DNA of 64,000 nucleotides, taken from NCBI RefSeq assembly GCF_000620085.1, contig NZ_JHVJ01000004.1, forward strand, positions 295,422-359,421, given 5' to 3'. The translations under genes were made by a program, and so were the position numbers. Below, one piece after another: positions 1 to 7,366 of this stretch (positions within the stretch are counted from its first letter, which is position 1; each line of letters starts with the position of its first letter). The stretch is from Marinobacterium jannaschii DSM 6295 (GTDB lineage Bacteria > Pseudomonadota > Gammaproteobacteria > Pseudomonadales > Balneatricaceae). The notes beneath the pieces are model-generated. The model was not told the DNA's origin. It did no database searches and worked only from the letters and a program-made list of their open reading frames with translations.

Positions 1-324
1 GTAGCTGACCTGACCGCGGGTCTCGCGGATCAGCTTGCCGTTATCGGTACTTTCCAGCTGGGCCAGGGTTTCGGTATTAGCGGCAATCAGGTCGCCCAGC
101 TTACGCAGCAGTTTGCCGCGTGCGGTTGGGGTCAGGCTGCGCCATTCGGCGCTGCGGAAAGCGGTATCCGCGGCTTCCACCGCGCGATTGACATCTTCGG
201 CGCTGGCATCGGGGAACTGTGCCCAGGCTTCGCCGGTCGCAGGGTTCAGGCTATCAAAGGTGTTGCCCGAGATGGCGTTGGTCCATTCGCCGCCAATACA
301 CATCTGAAACTGTTGCAGGCTCAT
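1..324 (-). CDS. Aldehyde dehydrogenase, N-terminal part (cut by window edge)
   Basis: Only the first 108 codons are inside the window. The protein opens MSLQQFQMCIGGEW, followed by the NPATGEAWA and NRAVEAADTAFRS stretches typical of the N-terminal NAD-binding part of the aldehyde dehydrogenase superfamily, which oxidises aldehydes to acids with NAD(P). The catalytic Cys and Glu lie outside the window. The ATG at 324 overlaps the TGA of the upstream hydrolase by one base (TGATG), so the two are translationally coupled. Context suggests that it oxidises an aldehyde released by the neighbouring hydrolase and flavin monooxygenase. The family is clear but the substrate is not. Confidence 0.85.
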   Translation of the reverse strand, partial: MSLQQFQMCIGGEWTNAISGNTFDSLNPATGEAWAQFPDASAEDVNRAVEAADTAFRSAEWRSLTPTARGKLLRKLGDLIAANTETLAQLESTDNGKLIRETRGQVSY

Positions 325-1154
325 CAAGAGGCCTCCTCGCTAGAAGGTTGAGTGCTGTAGACAGCTGACAGGAAGCTGAGCAGCTTCTCGTTTACCCGTT
401 TCGGGGATTCCATCGGCATCATGTGACGTTCATCGTCGATGACGCAGGCTTTGGCATTTGGGATCAGGGCGGCCATATCGCGTGCCATCTGTGGCGTCGA
501 GCCCGGATCCAGCTCGCCGGTCATCACCAGCGTCGGGGCCTGAATCTCTTTCAGCTGGTCAACCATATAGTTGTCTTCGCTGGCGAACAGCTGATAGGTC
601 TTCAGGTAGCCCTGATGGTCATTGCTGAGAACACGGTTACGCACCGCATTGATCTGGGCCGGGCTGGAGGCCGCATACTCTTCGCTGAACCAGCGTTTCA
701 ATGCGGTTTCCACGTTCGCCGCCGGGCCTTTGATCGCAACCTCCCGGGTACGGGCCATCACGCCGCTGCGCTGTTCCTCGGTGCGATTGAATACACTGTT
801 AAGGATCACCAGTCCGTTCAGGTACTGTGGGTAGTGCAATGCAAAGGCGCGGGCTACGAGCCCACCCATGGAGAAGCCAATCACCAGTGCTTTCTCCAGT
901 CCCAGGTGGTCCAGCAGCTCCTTCAGCTGAGTGGCGTACTCCTTCAGACAGGTATCGTCGCCGGGTATGGCGCTGTCACCGTGGCCCAACATGTCGTAGG
1001 CGATAATCTGATAGGAGGGGGACAAGCCAACCAGCTGTCCGCCCCACATGGATTTATCCAGCCCTACGCCATGAATCAGCACCACCGGCGCCCCTTCACC
1101 CTGCACCAGATAACTGGTGCCGGCAGGGGTTTTAAAGTGGTTAATGCAGGTCAT
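324..1154 (-). CDS. Alpha/beta-hydrolase
   Basis: 276-residue cytoplasmic alpha/beta-fold hydrolase. The oxyanion region HGVG is at residues 28-31. The nucleophile elbow GFSMGG is at 93-98 with Ser95, the likely acid is Asp216 (GELDPGS) and the likely base is His244 (DERHMM). The size and layout resemble 3-oxoadipate enol-lactonase and RutD-like enzymes, so it may open a lactone or hydrolyse an ester, amide or enamine intermediate. It lies between the amino-acid-synthesis-family gene (14-base gap upstream) and the aldehyde dehydrogenase (1-base overlap), as the middle gene of a minus-strand operon. The exact substrate cannot be read from the sequence. Confidence 0.85.
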   Translation of the reverse strand: MTCINHFKTPAGTSYLVQGEGAPVVLIHGVGLDKSMWGGQLVGLSPSYQIIAYDMLGHGDSAIPGDDTCLKEYATQLKELLDHLGLEKALVIGFSMGGLVARAFALHYPQYLNGLVILNSVFNRTEEQRSGVMARTREVAIKGPAANVETALKRWFSEEYAASSPAQINAVRNRVLSNDHQGYLKTYQLFASEDNYMVDQLKEIQAPTLVMTGELDPGSTPQMARDMAALIPNAKACVIDDERHMMPMESPKRVNEKLLSFLSAVYSTQPSSEEAS

Positions 1155-1168
1155 GGTCTGGCTCCAGC

Positions 1169-1771
1169 TTAGTTGTTGGCGGCTTGTTCTGCTTCTTCAG
1201 CCAGCGATTTCAGGTCTTCGTAGCGGTTACCGATACGTGGGTGTACACGGCCGCCATCAGACGCGCCCAGGCAGATCACCAGCTCATCTGCGGCAGGAGC
1301 ATCTTCGATCGCCATTTCCAGGGTGATGTAGTGAGAACGGAAGCCTTCGTCATCTTTGTGCATCATCGGGATCTGAATGGAAGTGCCAGGACCGCCACGC
1401 TTGTTGGTAAATGCCAGGTAGCTCTGAGCGTCAACGGCGTTGCGGTAGTGGTTACCAAAGCGCAGGGTATGAACCACTGCAGAGGCATGCTCGATTTCAC
1501 CTTCGGCACCAACAACAGCCGCCTTACCGTAAGCTTCGATGTTGGCTGTACCGCCAATGTACTTGCCGACATATTCCACTATCAGGGCACCCAGGTCGGA
1601 GCAGCTGGCTTTGATTTCAGGACTCAGGTCTTCAACAAAACCACGACCATGCCACGGGTTCTTGATGATGGCTGCTACGCCGACCATGGTGACTGGCTTC
1701 TCCGCTGCCTTACCACCCTCGATACGGGTTTCTTCAATGGTGGTAACGATTTTGCGAATTTCAAAGCTCAT
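1169..1771 (-). CDS. Amino-acid-synthesis-family protein (AA_synth-like)
   Basis: 200-residue protein beginning MSFEIRKIVTTIEETRIEGG, with conserved stretches GRGFVEDLSPEI, YGKAAVVGAEGEIEHA and GNHYRNAVDA. I recognise it as the family usually annotated amino acid synthesis protein (PF06684-like). That name is historical, and the biochemical role is poorly defined. It is the first gene of the operon that continues into the hydrolase and aldehyde dehydrogenase. A palindromic operator candidate lies about 140 bases upstream. Members of this family are often met beside flavin monooxygenases in catabolic clusters (recollection, not checked), which fits the LLM oxidoreductase at 2935-3972. Family call fairly sure; function unknown. 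Confidence 0.75.
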   Translation of the reverse strand: MSFEIRKIVTTIEETRIEGGKAAEKPVTMVGVAAIIKNPWHGRGFVEDLSPEIKASCSDLGALIVEYVGKYIGGTANIEAYGKAAVVGAEGEIEHASAVVHTLRFGNHYRNAVDAQSYLAFTNKRGGPGTSIQIPMMHKDDEGFRSHYITLEMAIEDAPAADELVICLGASDGGRVHPRIGNRYEDLKSLAEEAEQAANN

Positions 1772-1910
1772 CGGTGTTTCCCTCTGTAACTGTCTTTTCG
1801 GTATGAAAGGGCTTACAGCCCCATCTCTTTTTATGCAGGCACCCGGGTGCCGGAGTTGGTCAGGCAGGTCAGTGTCAGTTGAAACTAACTGGCTTTGGTC
1901 TGCGCTGTAA

Positions 1911-1924
1911 TATGGTATACCATA
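1911..1924. promoter_or_regulatory. Palindromic operator candidate, copy 1
   Basis: Perfect 14-bp palindrome TATGGTATACCATA, about 140 bases before the start of the minus-strand operon at 1771 and about 110 bases before the AraC gene at 2034. The 16-mer at 1912-1927 is repeated exactly at 4095-4110. The TGGT...ACCA form resembles operators of FadR-type GntR regulators (family knowledge). No GntR gene is visible in the window. Confidence 0.65.
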
Positions 1925-2033
1925 ATATAGTACAGCGTCGTCACCGATTGCAATCGCAATTGATTCAGTGATGAGACTGGACCAAATCAGTATTGCGCTC
2001 TGGTTGTATGGCTGAGCAGGTAGGGGGGTATAA

Positions 2034-2852
2034 GTGAACCAATCGGTATCGACGGCAGAGGTTGCGGCAACGGAGATTGTCGTCCTGCTTTATCCGCGCT
2101 TTGTGATGAGCGACTTGTTAACTGTCACTAATTGGTTGAGCAAGGCCAATGAGATCAGTGCCAATGGCGAGCTTCAGCGGACGCTCTTTCACTGGCGCCT
2201 GTGCTCGAATGAAGCGCCGCTGGTCGTAGCTGATAACGGCATGGTACTCAGCACCCTGGCCGATCCGGCTGCTCTGGATCGGGTTGATCAGCTGATCGTA
2301 CTGGGCGCAGAGGTGCAGGAGAGTATGCAGAGCTTGGCCCGGCTGGGGTGGGAGCAAGTACCGGTCATTGAGCTTACGCAGCCCAAGGTGCTGAGAGATG
2401 ATCGGGTTGCGTCACCTGCCGCGGTAGCTGAAAAGATGGCTGCGTTGGTTGTGCCTAGATTGTCTCCGGCGCAGGCAGAGCGACTGCTTGCCCAGTGCTC
2501 AATCCAGGGACCGCTGGGGCAGGTGAATGTGGATGATGGTCGCGTTCATCGTGCCTTACAGCTGATGCAGCAGAATCTGCGTAAGCCGCTGAAGAATTGC
2601 CAGATCGCTGAGAAAGCTCACCTATCGGTCCGCCAGCTGGAGCGGCTCTTCCGGCGCTACTTTGATGAGACGCCGGCGCGATACTACCTGCGGATCCGAC
2701 TGCAATCGGCACGCAGGCAGTTGCAGGAAGGGAGTCGTAGTGAGCATGATGTCGCACTGGCCTGCGGTTTTGCTTCACTGGCCTATTTTCGCAAACAATA
2801 TAAGGCACGCTTTGGTATCACTCCGGGTTACGAAGCGGAGGCCGCCCGCTGA
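2034..2852 (+). CDS. AraC-family regulator with a shortened DJ-1/PfpI-like sensor domain
   Basis: 272-residue regulator starting at GTG 2034 behind a purine-rich TAGGGGGG. Residues 15-150 resemble the DJ-1/PfpI (GATase1-like) domain of GlxA-type AraC regulators, with EIVVLLYPRFVMSD at the start and IVLGAEVQESM in the middle. Residues about 165-265 are a double helix-turn-helix, with IAEKAHLSVRQLERLFRRYF followed by DVALACGFASLAYFRKQYK. The protein is shorter than the usual 310-330 residues because the segment around the nucleophile elbow between VIELTQP and ASPAAVAEKM appears to be missing. It sits between two minus-strand catabolic units and is convergent with the LLM gene, from which a strong terminator separates it. 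It probably controls this cluster (inference). Confidence 0.8.
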   Translation: MNQSVSTAEVAATEIVVLLYPRFVMSDLLTVTNWLSKANEISANGELQRTLFHWRLCSNEAPLVVADNGMVLSTLADPAALDRVDQLIVLGAEVQESMQSLARLGWEQVPVIELTQPKVLRDDRVASPAAVAEKMAALVVPRLSPAQAERLLAQCSIQGPLGQVNVDDGRVHRALQLMQQNLRKPLKNCQIAEKAHLSVRQLERLFRRYFDETPARYYLRIRLQSARRQLQEGSRSEHDVALACGFASLAYFRKQYKARFGITPGYEAEAAR

Positions 2853-2881
2853 GCGTAGACGGCGCAAAAAATCCAGAGAGC

Positions 2882-2917
2882 AATAAGATAGCCCGGCTTT
2901 TGCCGGGCTATCTTATT
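2882..2917. terminator. Bidirectional hairpin terminator
   Basis: Perfect 16-bp inverted repeat (arms 2882-2897 and 2902-2917, loop TTTT) with A-rich and T-rich ends. It lies between the convergent AraC (+) and LLM (-) genes and can serve both. Confidence 0.85.
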
Positions 2918-2934
2918 GGGTTGTGCTGTCGCTG

Positions 2935-3972
2935 TTATTTGAACGCAGGCATTACCTGGTCGATAAACAGCTGCAGAGACTTCTTCTTCTCTTCATGGGA
3001 AAGGCTGTTATCAGACCAGAAGCTGTACTCGGTAACGCCCAGCTCCTCATAGCGCTTCAGGCGCTCAATGACCTGTTCCGGTTTGCCGATCATCAGATTA
3101 TTGCGCAGTACTTCCGGCGCAAAATCGGCCATCTCATCTAGCTCAGCTTCACTTATTGGCTGGCAGAAGCCATTTTGAGGTTCCTGGTCGTTGCGGAACC
3201 AGCCCTGGAAGTAGGAGTACCAGCGGCGGATGCCGTTAACACCGGTTTTCCAACCATCTTCATCGTCATGAATATAGGTGTGGCGCAGGCACATCACTTT
3301 AGGCCGCGCTTTGTCAGGGTGTTTAGCGCAGGCTGTATGGTGCTTGTCCATCAGGTCGGCCACTTCCTCATCCGACTTAAACAACGGCGTGATCATCACA
3401 TTGCAGTTGTTTGTCACCGCCATTTCATGGGATTCCGGAGAACGGGCGGCCTGCCAGATCGGCGGATAAGGTTGCTGTATCGGTTTTGGTACTGAGGTTG
3501 AGGTTGGGAATTTCCAGCACTCGCCGTCATGGGCATAGTTGCCCTGCCACAATTTCTGCAGGGCGGGCAGCATCTCGCTGAGATACTTACCGCCATCCGC
3601 TGCAGACTCGCCGTTTAGCATGCGGTCGAACTCATATTGATATGCGCCACGGGCTATACCAAATTCAAGCCGGCCATTGCTCATGATATCGACCAAGGCC
3701 GCTTCACTGGCCAGCTTTACCGGGTGCCAGAAAGGTGCCACCACGGTGCCGGTGCCAAGGCGGATATTCTTTGTCAGCGGTGCCAGATAGGCCAGGAAGG
3801 AGAAAGGATTCGGACCGATGGTGAATTCCATTGCATGGTGCTCGCCAATCCAGGCAGTTTCAAAACCTGCTTCATCCGCGATCTGAACCAGCTCTACCAG
3901 TTCGTTCATCAACTCCTGGTGTGGCTTGTCTTCATCATAGCGTTCCATCTGGAGGAATAGAGAGAATTTCAT
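2935..3972 (-). CDS. LLM-class flavin-dependent monooxygenase (luciferase-like)
   Basis: 345-residue bacterial-luciferase-like protein. It shows the TIM-barrel start MKFSLFLQMERYDED, the AWIGEHHAMEF stretch near residue 45, IRLGTGTVVAPFWHP near 75, and RLEFGIARGAYQYEF near 105. Such enzymes oxygenate substrates with reduced flavin supplied by a separate reductase; no reductase gene is visible here. It is transcribed alone from a region carrying the second copy of the shared palindrome, 123 bases upstream. It is likely the entry oxygenase for the same catabolic pathway as the aldehyde dehydrogenase and hydrolase (inference). Substrate unknown. Confidence 0.85.
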   Translation of the reverse strand: MKFSLFLQMERYDEDKPHQELMNELVELVQIADEAGFETAWIGEHHAMEFTIGPNPFSFLAYLAPLTKNIRLGTGTVVAPFWHPVKLASEAALVDIMSNGRLEFGIARGAYQYEFDRMLNGESAADGGKYLSEMLPALQKLWQGNYAHDGECWKFPTSTSVPKPIQQPYPPIWQAARSPESHEMAVTNNCNVMITPLFKSDEEVADLMDKHHTACAKHPDKARPKVMCLRHTYIHDDEDGWKTGVNGIRRWYSYFQGWFRNDQEPQNGFCQPISEAELDEMADFAPEVLRNNLMIGKPEQVIERLKRYEELGVTEYSFWSDNSLSHEEKKKSLQLFIDQVMPAFK

Positions 3973-4607
3973 GGCGTTGCTTAAACCTCTTTCTTATTTT
4001 AGCAGCCGGTTTGATGCTCTGGTCTGGCTATGGCTTAGCGCCGCCGAAACATCAGAACTAACCGGTCCGGATCTGATTAGTGAATACGCATATGATGGTA
4101 TACCATAATACTGGATGTCAAATTTGATCTGGAACAATTTTTTCAGGAATCTCTGCTGCGCGTTACCGACTTGGATCGGCCTGTGGTGTTTGGCCATTGT
4201 CGGGGGAGGTCAACCCGGGGGCATGTAACTCAGAGGCATACAGTTCTATGTAATAGCGGTTTTCATTGCATAGCCTGTCACCGGTACAGCTATTTCGGTT
4301 CAGGGTGTTGAATATGCGGAAAACAATTGGTCAGAGGTAGGGGGGGAGCAGTCGCCAAAACCTGTCCCGTCAATGCCGGTAAAGGCTAAAGGCCTGTTCG
4401 GATTGCGGCTGGTTATGCTACCGGGTCGAGCCTGTCAAATAGGGGCGGACGGTTTGGATGTGCGGGATCACTCCGGAGGGCAGGCAGTGTATCGCTCGCA
4501 GAGTCGGTGGTCCTAAGGAGGAGAGCGTAGCCGCAGCCAGGTGCTTGTCCGGAGCGCTGCTGGCTCCGGATTGTTTCAGTACTGGCTGCTACAGGCGACG
4601 GAAAGGA
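3973..4607. other. 635-base region without a convincing gene
   Basis: It holds the promoter side of the LLM gene and operator copy 2 (4095-4106), and a possible decayed coding fragment from about 4111 to 4210 in the plus frame. It also has an 8-bp inverted repeat at 4548-4555/4563-4570 (loop 7) that lacks a clear T-run on the helicase side. I see no intact open frame with a believable start. Confidence 0.5.
4095..4106. promoter_or_regulatory. Palindromic operator candidate, copy 2
   Basis: 12-bp palindrome ATGGTATACCAT, 123 bases before the LLM start codon. The 16-mer at 4095-4110 is identical to that at 1912-1927, implying a common regulator for both units. Confidence 0.65.
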
Positions 4608-5984
4608 TTAACTGGCTGAAGGTTTCTTCCGCTTCATCATCGGTGCGTTGCCGTCGTCATTTATACGTTCGGCAGCGAGTTTACGGCTGTAGCTTTTTTC
4701 CTGGCGCTTAGCCGGTTTGTTGTGCTTATCCGGACCCTGAGTTGCGGTTTTAGCGCCGTTTTTGGCCTTAGGCGTGTATTTCTTTTGCGCGGGCTTTTTC
4801 TTCGCAGCCGGTTTCAGACCTTTGAACTTAGCTTCCAGGCCTTCGACAGTGCTGAAACTGATGGTTTGTTGCAGGAATTTCTCGACCCGCTTGAAGGCAT
4901 CCCAGTCTTTCGGGCCGACCAGTGACAGGGCTTCACCCTTGGTGCCGGCACGGCCGGTGCGACCGATACGGTGTACATATTCTTCTGCCTGTTTGGGCAT
5001 ATCGAAATTGATCACCAGCGAGACCTGTAGCAGGTCCAGGCCGCGGGAGGCAACGTCGGTGGTAATCAGCACCTGCTGCTGACCACGGCTGAAGCTGTCC
5101 ATAATCCGGTTGCGCTCCGCCTGGCTCATATCACCGCTGAGGGCGGCCGCTTTCAGGCCGTCTTCCCGCAGCAGGCTAGCCAGTCGATCGGTGTCGGCGC
5201 GGGTGGCGGTGAAGATAATCGCCTGCTGGAAATCTTCAGTGCTGAGTATTTTGTTCAGCAGTGCCTGTTTGTGATTCAGCTGATCACAGAGATAAAAGCG
5301 CTGTTCGATATCCTGATGTTCGGCATTGGCGGCACCGACGGCGACGCGCTTAGGGGCTTTCAGCAGTTTAGCAGCCAGGCTGTCTACTTCCGCATGGTCT
5401 AACGTGGCGGAGAACATCAGGGTCTGGCGCAGACGGTGGTCTGCAGCGGTATTGATCTGTTCCAGCTCTTTGGCAAAGCCGAGATCAAGCATACGGTCAG
5501 CTTCGTCCATGATCAGCAGCTCAAGGCCGTGCAGTGTCAGCGAGCGCTTTTCCAGGTGGTTAGCGAGCCGTCCCGGTGTCGCAACGATAACCTCAGGCTC
5601 TTTGATCAGCGCCTTGATCTGGTCATTGAAATTTTCGCCACCCAGCACCAGAGCGATATTGATACGTGAGCCGCTGGTCAGGGAGCGCAGTTGCTGGAAG
5701 ACCTGCTTCGCCAGCTCGCGGGTGGGTGCCAGAATCACAGCACGGGGATCGCGTTTGCTCAGGGCACGTGACTTCATCAGGCGCTGCATGGTTGGCAGCA
5801 GAAACGCCAGGGTCTTACCGGAGCCGGTTTTCGAAGACGCTATCAGGTCGTTACCTGCAAGTGCGGCCGGAATCGCCCGGGCCTGTATCTCGGTCGGTGT
5901 ATCGATACCCATATGCTTCAGTGTATTGAGAAGGCGGGGGTCCAGTTTGAAATCGGCAAATTGCTCAGCGTACTGCGTCAACAT
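4608..5984 (-). CDS. DEAD-box ATP-dependent RNA helicase (SrmB/RhlE-like)
   Basis: 458-residue helicase with all core motifs: Q motif PTEIQ at 30-34, Walker A SKTGSGKT at 51-58, PTREL near 87, DEAD at 160-163 (MDEADRMLDLGF), SAT at 192-194 and HRIGRTGR near residue 335. The C-terminal tail from about 390 is rich in Lys and Ala and probably binds RNA. Such enzymes remodel RNA during ribosome assembly or cold adaptation. The tail and size point to the SrmB/RhlE group, but I cannot assign the exact paralogue. A second, different DEAD-box gene (dbpA) lies at 49359-50738. It is a single-gene unit. Confidence 0.9.
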   Translation of the reverse strand: MLTQYAEQFADFKLDPRLLNTLKHMGIDTPTEIQARAIPAALAGNDLIASSKTGSGKTLAFLLPTMQRLMKSRALSKRDPRAVILAPTRELAKQVFQQLRSLTSGSRINIALVLGGENFNDQIKALIKEPEVIVATPGRLANHLEKRSLTLHGLELLIMDEADRMLDLGFAKELEQINTAADHRLRQTLMFSATLDHAEVDSLAAKLLKAPKRVAVGAANAEHQDIEQRFYLCDQLNHKQALLNKILSTEDFQQAIIFTATRADTDRLASLLREDGLKAAALSGDMSQAERNRIMDSFSRGQQQVLITTDVASRGLDLLQVSLVINFDMPKQAEEYVHRIGRTGRAGTKGEALSLVGPKDWDAFKRVEKFLQQTISFSTVEGLEAKFKGLKPAAKKKPAQKKYTPKAKNGAKTATQGPDKHNKPAKRQEKSYSRKLAAERINDDGNAPMMKRKKPSAS

Positions 5985-6218
5985 CGTGCTCCGGTTAATA
6001 CGGCGGTAAATTTCTGAGGCGCTATTATGTCAGCAAATCTCACCGAGATCAGGCTGAAGTGGTGCTATTGCCGAATATTTAGCATGGAAGGCCCGATGAG
6101 AAGGGGATGAGTCAATATGCAGGCCGGATAGTGATTCGAAGCGATAATCCCGATGATGACAGGTGTCTCTGGCAAGCGAATGTTGTTTCTAGGACAGGGC
6201 TAAGTGCAATTACAAACA

Positions 6219-6260
6219 GCAAAAAAGCCCCGCAACATTGCTGTTACGGGGCTTTTTTGC
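6219..6260. terminator. Hairpin terminator after the fds operon
   Basis: Arms 6219-6232 and 6247-6260 (GCAAAAAAGCCCCG and its complement) with a 14-base loop and T-runs in both directions. It ends the minus-strand formate dehydrogenase operon. Confidence 0.85.
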
Positions 6261-6272
6261 TTTCAGCTGATC

Positions 6273-6503
6273 TTAGCCGTACTGTGCTGCCAGTTCATCC
6301 ACGGCTTTACGCGCCAGCGGTGTCAGCTGGCTGCCGTCGCTGTTAGCGTATGCCACGATTTGCTGTTTCATGGTACGGGCCCAGAAACGCATCAGGTGGT
6401 TGGACACAATCTGCACCGACTCGGCTTCATCGCCGTGGTGCAGGTTGTTATCGGCGATCTGATTCGCCATGTGAATGAGCTGGTCGAGTTGTGAATGACT
6501 CAT
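6273..6503 (-). CDS. fdsD: Formate dehydrogenase delta subunit
   Basis: 76-residue small protein, MSHSQLDQLIHMANQIADN onward, matching the FdsD family: IxxMANQIAxN near the start and VSNHLMRFWARTMKQQI in the middle. FdsD is a small accessory subunit of NAD-dependent formate dehydrogenase. An upstream in-frame start would add six residues, but the ATG at 6503 overlaps the fdhD stop in an ATGA arrangement, so I chose 6503. It is the last gene of the operon, directly followed by a strong terminator. Confidence 0.85.
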   Translation of the reverse strand: MSHSQLDQLIHMANQIADNNLHHGDEAESVQIVSNHLMRFWARTMKQQIVAYANSDGSQLTPLARKAVDELAAQYG

Positions 6504-7366
6504 TTCGCGTGTTCTCCGCAATCAGTGTCCCCGGTGCTGTGACCCGGGCTGTAGCTGACATGTCGTTGTGGTCGGGCAAAGCCGATCAGTTGCAGATTGG
6601 CATCCCGTGCCAGTCGCAGGGCAAGGCCTGTAGGGGCAGAGACGGCCACCAGGGTGCCGATACCGGCGCTGGTAACTTTCTGTACCATCTCGTAGCTGGC
6701 GCGGCTGGAGACCAGAGCGAAGCCCCGGCTCCGGTCAGTACCGCTGCTTGCCAGCGCTCCGATCAGCTTGTCCAGGGCATTGTGCCTGCCCACATCTTCC
6801 CGTACCAGCAGGATCTCGCCCTCGGCGGAGCACCATGCCGCACCGTGACAGGCGCCAGTAGCGGCCTGCAGCGGCTGGTGTTGCTCCAGCTGGTGTACGG
6901 CTTGCTGTACCGCCTCATCACTGATGGCGGCCTGACGGCTGACTTCAGTGGCGGGGCGTACGGCTTGCTGCAGCGATTCGGCGCCGCAGAGTCCGCAGCC
7001 GGTGCGACCGGTGAGGTTGCGGCGTTTCTGCTTCAGCTCGGCCTGACGCTGGGCTGAGATGGTCAACTGCAGCCCAATGCCATCGGGATGTTCCGTTTCG
7101 TCGATCTCATAGAGTTCGGATGGTGACTGGATAATCCCTTCGGTCAGGCTGAAGCCCAGCGCGAAATCGGACAGGTTATCCGGTGTACACATCATCACGA
7201 CATGGGAGATGCCGTTGTAGACCAGTGCGACGGCGACCTCTTCGGCCACCGTATCATCGGCCTGACTGACCTCACCATGTTGCCAGCGGCTGACCGTGAC
7301 ATCGCTTTTCGGCTGCATCACGATTACCTCCGGCGTCGACAATTCAGGACAGGGGCAGGCTGTCAT
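6500..7366 (-). CDS. fdhD: Formate dehydrogenase sulfurtransferase FdhD/FdsC
   Basis: 288-residue FdhD-family protein that activates the molybdenum cofactor of formate dehydrogenase by passing sulfur from a cysteine desulfurase. The CxxC motif is visible in GRTGCGLCGAES (Cys124 and Cys127). The downstream stretch VREDVGRHNALDKLIG is the family hallmark. The start at 7366 overlaps the fdsA stop by one base (TAATG). In Cupriavidus and Rhodobacter operons the same position is occupied by fdsC, which is homologous to fdhD, so either name fits. Confidence 0.93.
   Translation of the reverse strand: MTACPCPELSTPEVIVMQPKSDVTVSRWQHGEVSQADDTVAEEVAVALVYNGISHVVMMCTPDNLSDFALGFSLTEGIIQSPSELYEIDETEHPDGIGLQLTISAQRQAELKQKRRNLTGRTGCGLCGAESLQQAVRPATEVSRQAAISDEAVQQAVHQLEQHQPLQAATGACHGAAWCSAEGEILLVREDVGRHNALDKLIGALASSGTDRSRGFALVSSRASYEMVQKVTSAGIGTLVAVSAPTGLALRLARDANLQLIGFARPQRHVSYSPGHSTGDTDCGEHAK

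Noticed and set aside
3994..4197. 67-residue minus-strand frame upstream of the LLM gene
   Set aside because: It has no ribosome site or recognisable motif and runs through the operator candidate.
4548..4570. 8-bp inverted repeat downstream of the DEAD-box gene
   Set aside because: No T-run follows on the helicase strand; too weak to call a terminator.
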